Shown here piece by piece: positions 58,607-64,000 of a stretch of 64,000 nucleotides of DNA (the stretch's first letter is position 1; the number at the start of each line of letters is the position of its first letter). A program made the position numbers and the translations under genes. Source of the DNA: Terriglobia bacterium (GTDB lineage Bacteria; Acidobacteriota; Terriglobia; Terriglobales; Acidobacteriaceae); assembly GCA_020072585.1 (NCBI GenBank), contig JAIQGL010000001.1, positions 62,001 through 126,000 of the forward strand. The letters run 5' to 3'. Below the pieces are notes generated by a model that ran no database searches, had not been told where the DNA came from, and saw nothing but the letters and a program-made list of their open reading frames with translations.

Positions 58607-59047
58607 TTAACTAGCTCCGGCAGCCTTCTGCTTTGTTCCCGATTCCAATGTTGTAAGCAGCGAGGCTAACATCTTTCGAACTCTGGTTAACTCAAGACAT
58701 AAACTCTGATGCTCTTTGGATTGCAAATACCCGAAATCGTGGGCAAGCAGCAGGTGGTAATCCAACTCACTTGCGGAGCCCATGGATATCCGAACAAAGC
58801 GCGCCAGTTCCGGCGTAGTTTGCCGGCCGCAACCTTCAGCCAGATTCGCTCCCATCGACATTGCCGCCCTGCGCAACTGTGACGTAAGTCCGTAGAACTC
58901 TTCTTTCGGAAAAGTGCGGGTTCTCTGGTAAAGGAGTAGCGTCAGTTTGTGTGCCCTTTTCCAAACGTCCAAATCACGATAATTTCTCAACCTGGCACCT
59001 CGCGCCTGCTGTAAATCCAAAGACGCCCACACAAAGCCAAGAACCAA
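58607..59047 (-). CDS. Four-helix-bundle protein (23S rRNA intervening-sequence type)
   Basis: 146 residues. Typical of the family: NYRDLDVWKRAHKLTLLLYQ, RTFPKEEFYGLTSQLRRAAM, SMGANLAEGCGRQTTPELAR, SMGSASELDYHLLLAHDFGY. These small pentameric helical bundles are encoded in the intervening sequences of some 23S rRNA genes and also as solitary genes; their function is not well established. The gene lies between dprA and topA in the same direction, with inverted repeats on both sides. The exact start is unclear; the family begins near NYRDLDVW (LRNYRDL). Confidence 0.85.
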   Translation of the reverse strand: MVLGFVWASLDLQQARGARLRNYRDLDVWKRAHKLTLLLYQRTRTFPKEEFYGLTSQLRRAAMSMGANLAEGCGRQTTPELARFVRISMGSASELDYHLLLAHDFGYLQSKEHQSLCLELTRVRKMLASLLTTLESGTKQKAAGAS

Positions 59048-59065
59048 GAGCCAATAGCTAAAAGC
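59044..59065. repeat. Right inverted repeat of the four-helix-bundle unit
   Basis: Partner of 58531-58552 (20 of 22 bases). It overlaps the start region of the four-helix-bundle frame and ends 6 bases before the dprA stop. Confidence 0.75.
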
Positions 59066-59070
59066 TGCGT

Positions 59071-60225
59071 TCAGAACGCCTTCACATAATTTTTCCCTGG
59101 CATCTGTTTCACCTTCCCGCTCATTTCCAGCTCAAACAGCGCTGTAAAAACCTCTGCCGATGAGACGTGCCCCTCCAGCCTTTCCATGATTTCGTCAATA
59201 TGAGTGGACTCGTCCTGGCGCAAGATTGAGAGCAATTTCTTTTCCGCCGGACTCAATTCGTCACCAAACAGGCTGCTGGTGGGCTTCTCCTCTGATGCTT
59301 CCGGCCCCCGTTCGGATTCAAGCTGCTGTTTTACGGCGGCGGGCAATTCCTCCCAAACGTCCTCCCATGTTGCAGTTAGCTTGGCTCCCTGCTTGATCAG
59401 CGTATTTGGCCCCCAGGAGTTCCGGGAGATCACATTGCCCGGCACGGCAAAGATCTCGCGGCTCTGTTCCAGGGCGCAACGGGCCGTAATGCGCGTGCCG
59501 CTGTACTCGCCGGCCTCCACCACCAGCACACCTAGAGACAGTCCACTGATGATCCGGTTGCGAATGGGGAAATTTTGCGGCGCCGCAAATGATCCCAAAG
59601 GGAACTCGCTTACCAACGCGCCGCCACACTCAAGAATGCCGTCTGCAATCTTCTTGTTTTCGCGGGGATAGATTACGTCCACCCCAGTGCCAAAGACCGC
59701 CACGGTCTTGCCCTTGGCCTTGAGTGCGCCGCGATGGCCATACGTATCCACGCCACGCGCCATGCCGCTAAAGATCACCAGGCCCCGTGATGCCAGATCG
59801 CAGGACAATCGCTCAGCCATGCCAATCCCATAGGGAGTCGGGTGCCGCGTACCTACGATGGCAATGCCCGGGTGCGATAAAGCTTCTGCGTTCCCGCGCA
59901 CAAAAAGCACCAGCGGCGGATCATAAATTTCGCTGAGCCGGGCGGGCCAGTTCGCATCGTCACGGCAAAGAATCAGAACACCAGCGGCTGCCGCTTTGGC
60001 GACCTCATCATGCGCCAGCTCCAGTGATTTTCCCAAAGCAATATGCTGGGCGGATTGCGCTTGCAGGTTTTCGGCTTCCAGCTCCGTGAGCGATGCGTGA
60101 AATATGTCCTGGACGTGGCCAAAGCGCTCCCTCAGCTTGCGCCCGCGTGTGGGGCCCAAGCCGGGCGTGAGTGAGAGCGCCAGCCAGTAGATTGCGTTGG
60201 AAGTGGCCGCATGTGCGGTAGCCAT
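59071..60225 (-). CDS. dprA: DNA-processing protein DprA/Smf
   Basis: 384 residues. N-terminal SAM-like part (LTPGLGPTRGRKLRERFGH), then the Rossmann-like core: GIAIVGTRHPTPYGIGMAE, FSGMARGVDTYGHRGALKA, VFGTGVDVIYPRENK, EFPLGSFAAPQNFPIRNRII, VVEAGEYSGTRITAR, and the C-terminal winged-helix-like part (DESTHIDEIMERLEGHVSSA). It binds incoming single-stranded DNA and loads RecA during natural transformation. It is followed downstream by the four-helix-bundle gene and topA in the same direction, a familiar dprA-topA neighbourhood. Confidence 0.97.
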   Translation of the reverse strand: MATAHAATSNAIYWLALSLTPGLGPTRGRKLRERFGHVQDIFHASLTELEAENLQAQSAQHIALGKSLELAHDEVAKAAAAGVLILCRDDANWPARLSEIYDPPLVLFVRGNAEALSHPGIAIVGTRHPTPYGIGMAERLSCDLASRGLVIFSGMARGVDTYGHRGALKAKGKTVAVFGTGVDVIYPRENKKIADGILECGGALVSEFPLGSFAAPQNFPIRNRIISGLSLGVLVVEAGEYSGTRITARCALEQSREIFAVPGNVISRNSWGPNTLIKQGAKLTATWEDVWEELPAAVKQQLESERGPEASEEKPTSSLFGDELSPAEKKLLSILRQDESTHIDEIMERLEGHVSSAEVFTALFELEMSGKVKQMPGKNYVKAF

Positions 60226-60354
60226 ATATAAAGATATTCCCTGCTATCAGCAAACTTCGCGGACTGTACACGGATTTTTAAAAGGCTGTCAACCCCGGTC
60301 CTGGCATTCCTTGCGACTTTATTTCCTGTAACTCCTCATGCTTTCCGCCTCTTG

Positions 60355-60386
60355 ATCAGTATTCATCTGCGTAAATCTGCGGCAGA
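60355..60386. repeat. ATCTGCG-type dispersed repeat
   Basis: TTCATCTGCG and TAAATCTGCGGCAGATC, related to the three ATCTGCG units at 20801-20823 inside the tol-pal gap and more distantly to 41339. Confidence 0.5.
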
Positions 60387-60446
60387 TCCGGTTCTTTGCA
60401 AGGGCCGGCAAATTCCCAGAATGGCATCTTGATAAAATAAAGATAC

Positions 60447-61298
60447 ATGCCCCCACTTCGTATCTCCGCCATCAGCTTTCTGAACACGGCTCCGCTCATG
60501 TGGGATTTTGAGAATGGAGAACCGGCGGCATTGCTGCGCCAGCGCTTTGACGTCAGTTACACCATTCCCTCACGTTGCGCTGAGCAATTAAAAGAGGGCT
60601 CTGCCGATATCGGGATCATTCCGGTCGCGGCATACACAACGATCCCTGATCTGGTCATTGTTCCTGATGTGGCGATTGCCGCCAAAAATAAAGTGCGTTC
60701 GATCCTGCTGGTGAGCAAGGTCTCTCTGGAAAACATCCGCAGCGTTGCCACGGACGATTCTTCCCGCACCTCCGCAGCCCTGGTGGAGATTTTCCTCAGG
60801 AAGTTCGTCGGTACCGATCCCGGCTTTACCCGGCAGAAGCCGGACCTGAAGACTATGTTGCAGTGGCATGATGCCGCGCTGCTTATTGGCGATCCGGCGC
60901 TGCAGGCGCATGTGGCTGGTTACTTTGTTTACGATCTGGCGGAAGAGTGGAAGCGCTGGACTGGCCGTCCGTTTGTGTTCGCATTCTGGGCGGTACGCAA
61001 GGCGGCCTTGCAGGGACGCGGCGCAGGGGCCAACGTCGCGCAGGTCTTTCAGCAATCGCGCGACAACGGACTCAAGCATATTGCTGAGATTGCCTCTGCC
61101 TGGGCGCCCAAACTTGGCCTCTCCGCCAAACTGATTGCTGAGTACCTTACGGAGAACGTTGACTACTCTCTGGACGTGGACAATCTTGAAGGGCTCCAAT
61201 TGTTCTATCGCTACGGAGTTGAATGCGGAGTTTTTGGCCGTGTTCCAAAGCTGGCGTTTTTGGAGCAGCCCATCGCAAATACAGCTGTTCGTCTTTAG
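60447..61298 (+). CDS. mqnA: Chorismate dehydratase MqnA (futalosine pathway)
   Basis: 283 residues. Periplasmic-binding-protein-like fold used as an enzyme: RISAISFLNTAPLMWDFENG, YTIPSRCAEQLKEGSADIGI, IPVAAYTTIPDLVIVPDVAI, SSRTSAALVEIFLRK and IGDPALQA are matching elements. MqnA dehydrates chorismate to 3-enolpyruvyl benzoate, the first step of the futalosine route to menaquinone. Other mqn genes are not within the window. The divergent partner is dprA. No strong ribosome site. Confidence 0.93.
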   Translation: MPPLRISAISFLNTAPLMWDFENGEPAALLRQRFDVSYTIPSRCAEQLKEGSADIGIIPVAAYTTIPDLVIVPDVAIAAKNKVRSILLVSKVSLENIRSVATDDSSRTSAALVEIFLRKFVGTDPGFTRQKPDLKTMLQWHDAALLIGDPALQAHVAGYFVYDLAEEWKRWTGRPFVFAFWAVRKAALQGRGAGANVAQVFQQSRDNGLKHIAEIASAWAPKLGLSAKLIAEYLTENVDYSLDVDNLEGLQLFYRYGVECGVFGRVPKLAFLEQPIANTAVRL

Positions 61299-61309
61299 GA
61301 TCTCAGTGG

Positions 61310-61408
61310 TCGGGCGAGGCCACCAGGCGCCGAGCCCGCTATCAAACAGGCGCGACTATCTAGCCACGTGCGGGAATCTTAAAGCGGTTTGGAGCGAAGC
61401 GACATAAA
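61310..61408. repeat. Copy of the murC-upstream repeat
   Basis: Contains GAGCCCGCT, a GGCGCGAC core and the 3' part 61379-61408 that agrees at 28 of 30 bases with 13681-13708 (core GCGGTTTGGAGCG then AGCGACATAAA). Located between mqnA and the DedA/YqaA-like gene. Confidence 0.7.
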
Positions 61409-61469
61409 TAGAAGCTCACTTTACAACTCTCAACGGGAATTCCCGCTGGAAATCGGCATCCAATGATCT

Positions 61470-62114
61470 GTGGCATTTGTCATTTTCTCCTCACTAGGGG
61501 CATGGCTGGAGCGGCTGGGCGGAGTTGGCCTGGTATTGCTCGGGTTCGCTGATAACTCCGTGGTGCCGATGCCCGGCAGCATGGACGCGCTTACCATCAT
61601 GCTCTCCGCGCACCAGAAGAGTTTTTGGCCGTATTACGCCATCATGGCGACCATCGGCGGGCTGGTGGGCGGATATGCCACCTATGCTCTTGGGGCCAAA
61701 AGCGGCGAAGGCGCTTTGGAAAAAAAGCTCCGCAAAAAACAGGCGGAAAGAATTTACAAAATTTTCAACAAATACGGCTTCTGGAGCCTGTTTGTGCCCG
61801 CCTTGCTGCCGCCTCCGGTACCGTTCTCGCCGTTCCTGCTGGTAGCAGGAGCGCTGAAGTATTCCAGGCGCAACTTACTGATTGCCGTGGGATCGGCGCG
61901 GGCCATCCGGTATGGGCTGCTGGCCTGGCTGGGATCGATCTACAGCAAGCAGATCTTCGGTTTTTTCCATGAATATTACAGCCCGGTCCTGTGGACCGTG
62001 ATGACCCTGGCTGTTGGCGGCGGCCTTGCCGCCGGTTTTTATGCATGGAAGCGAAAACGCGAGGGCAAGGAAGTGATTCCTGATGCCAAAGAGTCGCGCC
62101 CCCGCACTGCGTGA
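61470..62114 (+). CDS. DedA/YqaA-like membrane protein (VTT domain)
   Basis: 214 residues. GTG start. Signature parts: LLGFADNSVVPMPGSMDALT, IGGLVGGYATYALGAKSG, NKYGFWSLFVPALLPPPVPF (the family's re-entrant loop with Pro-rich segment), ARAIRYGLLAWLGSIYSK, and a final helix. DedA-family proteins are inner-membrane transporters thought to flip undecaprenyl phosphate or related lipids, which fits the window's envelope genes. The C-terminus is basic (AWKRKREGKEVIPDAKES). Confidence 0.85.
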   Translation: MAFVIFSSLGAWLERLGGVGLVLLGFADNSVVPMPGSMDALTIMLSAHQKSFWPYYAIMATIGGLVGGYATYALGAKSGEGALEKKLRKKQAERIYKIFNKYGFWSLFVPALLPPPVPFSPFLLVAGALKYSRRNLLIAVGSARAIRYGLLAWLGSIYSKQIFGFFHEYYSPVLWTVMTLAVGGGLAAGFYAWKRKREGKEVIPDAKESRPRTA

Positions 62115-62176
62115 GCGCTATTGCGGTGCCCACTCCAGCTCAGGCAGAGTTCCTGGACTTCAATCCGCTGTTCGCT

Positions 62177-62566
62177 TCAGTGTGTTTCGGACTGCGGCGC
62201 AAAATCGAACTTCACTTCAAGCAGGCTTGTTTTCTCCGCCGTCTCATATTTCCATTTCTTTACCGCGCGGGCCAGGGCATCCACCAGAACGGGGTTTCCA
62301 CCCAGTTCCTTGACTTCCTTGACTGTGCCATCTGGCGCAATGGTCACCTGCACTCGTGCTGTACCGCGCATGTTGAGTCTCCGGGCGAGTTCCGGATACT
62401 CCGGAGGCTCACCGCTCTTCATTCTGCGGTCGTCAATCGCGAAAGCCGCATGACTCAAAAGTACACAAGCAAGGACGAGTCCAGACACGATACGAACAAG
62501 GAGCCGGCCAGGCAGAAACCTTCGACCGGCCCGGCGCTCTTGTACAACTTCTGTTTTGTTAATCAC
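62177..62566 (-). CDS. TonB-like energy transducer, short
   Basis: 129 residues from GTG 62566, with GAGGGG about 7 bases upstream. Hydrophobic N-terminus (LVRIVSGLVLACVLLSHAAF) acting as anchor or signal, then directly the TonB C-terminal domain: YPELARRLNMRGTARVQVTI, DGTVKEVKELGGNPVLVDAL, ARAVKKWKYETAEKTSLLEV. It lacks the long Pro-rich linker, so it is shorter than usual TonB and may not span the periplasm unaided. It follows the receptor gene by 10 bases and presumably serves it. Confidence 0.85.
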   Translation of the reverse strand: MINKTEVVQERRAGRRFLPGRLLVRIVSGLVLACVLLSHAAFAIDDRRMKSGEPPEYPELARRLNMRGTARVQVTIAPDGTVKEVKELGGNPVLVDALARAVKKWKYETAEKTSLLEVKFDFAPQSETH

Positions 62567-62576
62567 GTCAGGCCCC

Positions 62577-64000
62577 TCAGAAACTGAATCTCGCTCCGAG
62601 CTGGATCTCTCGCTTGGGAAAGTCTGCGGTGAATCCCAGGGGCTGGTTGGGCAGCAACTGGGAGTTTCCGTGCACGTTAAATGGGGCGGCAAAAGCCGGT
62701 CCAACCTCGCCGTTCACCCGGGAGTAATTCGTTCTGTTCAGGAGATCGAACGCTTCAGCGGTCAGGTGAATGCTGGCTGTTTCATTGATCCGGAACCGCC
62801 GGCTCAAGCGCAGAGAGGTATTGGCATATTCCGGACCAATTCCGGTATTGCGGCCTGCGCCGGGCGGCCGGTCGGCAAAATCCGTGCGATCGCCGTTTAC
62901 GTCAGTTCCCGCATAAAGATTGAACGGATGCGGGCTACGGTATTCAACAATGGGCGCCAGTTCAAACCCTTTGAGGATTGGCGATCGGAACGGACTATCG
63001 ATAACGGCGGCTATGACTATTCTGTGCCGCTGGTCAAAGGATGAAAGCGCGCGCTCAGCCGCGGTCTGCACCTGATTGTTGGACCAATAGGTAAAGTCCG
63101 GGGAGTCATCCATGGCTTTGCTGTAGGTGTAGTTGGCCAGCAAGGTGAAGTGGTGGCTGAACCGCTTCTTCAATTCCAGCGTGCCTGCCTGATAGACCGC
63201 GTCGGCCGTTGATGAAAATACGTTGTTGCTGAAGAGTAGAGGATTAGCGAAGCATGGATTGTTGATCGCCACCTGGCACTGCGGATCGGCCCAGTTTTGG
63301 AAAGGCAGGCCGTTGGTCCCGGGGACGTTGGCTGTCACAGGCGCCCCGGACAGTACGTTTACGTCCGTAGAGCGGGCCAGATGGACCGAATGAACGTAGA
63401 TGTAATTGGCGGCAATCGATAAGCCAGGCGCCAGTTCACGCTCAATTCCCAGTGTAGCCTGTTGCGAATAAGGATTGCGGAAATCCGGCGCCGTATTAAA
63501 CGTGATGGCAAATGGCGGCAAGGCGCCGGAGTTGTTCACATTGATGCCGAAGGGCAGCAAATCTGTCGGCGTAATGCAGCCGGGATTGCCCGCAGCCGGT
63601 TGCCCGCACGAAATTTTTCCCTGGGTAAACAATGTCTGGAAGATGGCTGCTGAATTGGCCGCGGGATTTCCCGGAAGACCGTTCAAGGGCACCACGAATG
63701 ATGTGACCTGACGATTGTTGCTCTGACCGCCGTATTGCGCGGAGGACGTATCCACCTGAAGGATGATGGGCGAATAGTAGATTCCATAGCCGCCGCGGAC
63801 CACGGTCTTGTGGTCCTTGAATGGGTCCCAGGCAAAAGACGCACGGGGCGCGAAGTTGTTATAAGACGTGTGAATAAAGGCGCGCTGGTCGATTTCATAG
63901 CGGACGCCCAGATGCAGGCTAAAGTTGGAGCGGAGACTCCAATCGTCTTGCAGATAAACGCTGGTCAGTGGCATCTGAGTGGTTACAGTGGGGTTCCCGA
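62577..64000 (-). CDS. TonB-dependent receptor, Oar-like, partial (5' end outside window)
   Basis: The visible C-terminal ~473 residues form the outer-membrane beta-barrel: SVYLQDDWSLRSNFSLHLGV, NNFAPRASFAWDPFKDHKTV, GGYGIYYSPIILQ, QATLGIERELAPGLSIAANY, HFTLLANYTYSKAMDDSPDF, RIVIAAVIDSPF, ending GREIQLGARFSF with C-terminal Phe as barrels require. The plug and signal parts lie beyond base 64000. The pattern (DDW, Y-S-K-A-MDDSPDF, RRF-NE) is that of Oar-like receptors with carboxypeptidase-type N-domains, numerous in Acidobacteriota. Uptake substrate unknown. Confidence 0.92.
   Translation of the reverse strand, partial: GNPTVTTQMPLTSVYLQDDWSLRSNFSLHLGVRYEIDQRAFIHTSYNNFAPRASFAWDPFKDHKTVVRGGYGIYYSPIILQVDTSSAQYGGQSNNRQVTSFVVPLNGLPGNPAANSAAIFQTLFTQGKISCGQPAAGNPGCITPTDLLPFGINVNNSGALPPFAITFNTAPDFRNPYSQQATLGIERELAPGLSIAANYIYVHSVHLARSTDVNVLSGAPVTANVPGTNGLPFQNWADPQCQVAINNPCFANPLLFSNNVFSSTADAVYQAGTLELKKRFSHHFTLLANYTYSKAMDDSPDFTYWSNNQVQTAAERALSSFDQRHRIVIAAVIDSPFRSPILKGFELAPIVEYRSPHPFNLYAGTDVNGDRTDFADRPPGAGRNTGIGPEYANTSLRLSRRFRINETASIHLTAEAFDLLNRTNYSRVNGEVGPAFAAPFNVHGNSQLLPNQPLGFTADFPKREIQLGARFSF

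Overview
The window most likely comes from a Gram-negative soil bacterium of the phylum Acidobacteriota, probably class Terriglobia. This is inferred, not proven. The support is the 3' part of an Oar-like TonB-dependent receptor at the right edge, a complete Tol-Pal operon, the futalosine-pathway gene mqnA, an MlaE/MlaF pair, minor type IV pilins, many exported proteins of unknown function of the kind common in this phylum, and moderately high GC content. There is no rRNA. One tRNA (Pro, anticodon TGG) is present.

Layout. 0-6 kb: a decayed SDR fragment, an AraC/GlxA-type regulator divergent from a quinol-monooxygenase-like gene and an intact SDR, an exported alpha/beta hydrolase, a secreted calcium-motif protein with an in-frame stop near its end, and tRNA-Pro. 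6-12 kb: a tiny exported peptide, a membrane-protein pair, a hotdog-like protein, a DHDPS-family aldolase with an insertion, and an XRE regulator with a LexA-like tail. 12-15 kb: murG and murC, with a repeat block between them. 15-22 kb: a beta-barrel-like protein, a small 2Fe-2S protein, and the Tol-Pal operon tolQ-tolR-tolA/tonB-tolB-pal-cpoB on the minus strand. 22-25.4 kb: an accessory island with an RHH protein, two tandem XRE proteins, a homing-endonuclease-repeat nuclease and a RAYT transposase bounded by inverted REP elements. 25.8-31.5 kb: a GH99-like lipoprotein, UDP-glucuronate decarboxylase, a NarL-type two-component pair and a Met-rich exported protein. 31.6-37.1 kb: two separate pairings of a Cys-rich exported protein with a thioredoxin-fold protein, around an M14 metallopeptidase. 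37.6-43.8 kb: exported proteins, a receiver/zinc-ribbon protein, a DUF58 protein and a hydrolase. 44-51 kb: a PDZ-containing histidine kinase with an NtrC-like regulator, a TMEM175-like channel, and mlaE-mlaF. 51-55 kb: pilX-pilW-pilV-like genes. 55-64 kb: topA, a four-helix-bundle gene flanked by inverted repeats, dprA, mqnA, a DedA/YqaA-like protein, and tonB with its receptor.

How it fits together. Much of the window concerns the envelope: peptidoglycan precursors (MurG, MurC), outer-membrane constriction and integrity (Tol-Pal), lipid transport (MlaEF), TonB-driven uptake, pilus assembly and exported thiol chemistry. Signal handling comes from two complete two-component systems and several small regulators. 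Short palindromic repeats are scattered between genes and one lies inside the Tol-Pal operon. Their probable mobiliser, the RAYT, is in the same window.

The most interesting leads are: the exported peptide at 32300-32500, whose six cysteines have mirror-symmetric spacing, with the redoxin gene beside it and near-identical direct repeats around both; the island nuclease with its small regulators; the RAYT unit cut exactly at REP borders; and the four-helix-bundle gene between inverted repeats.
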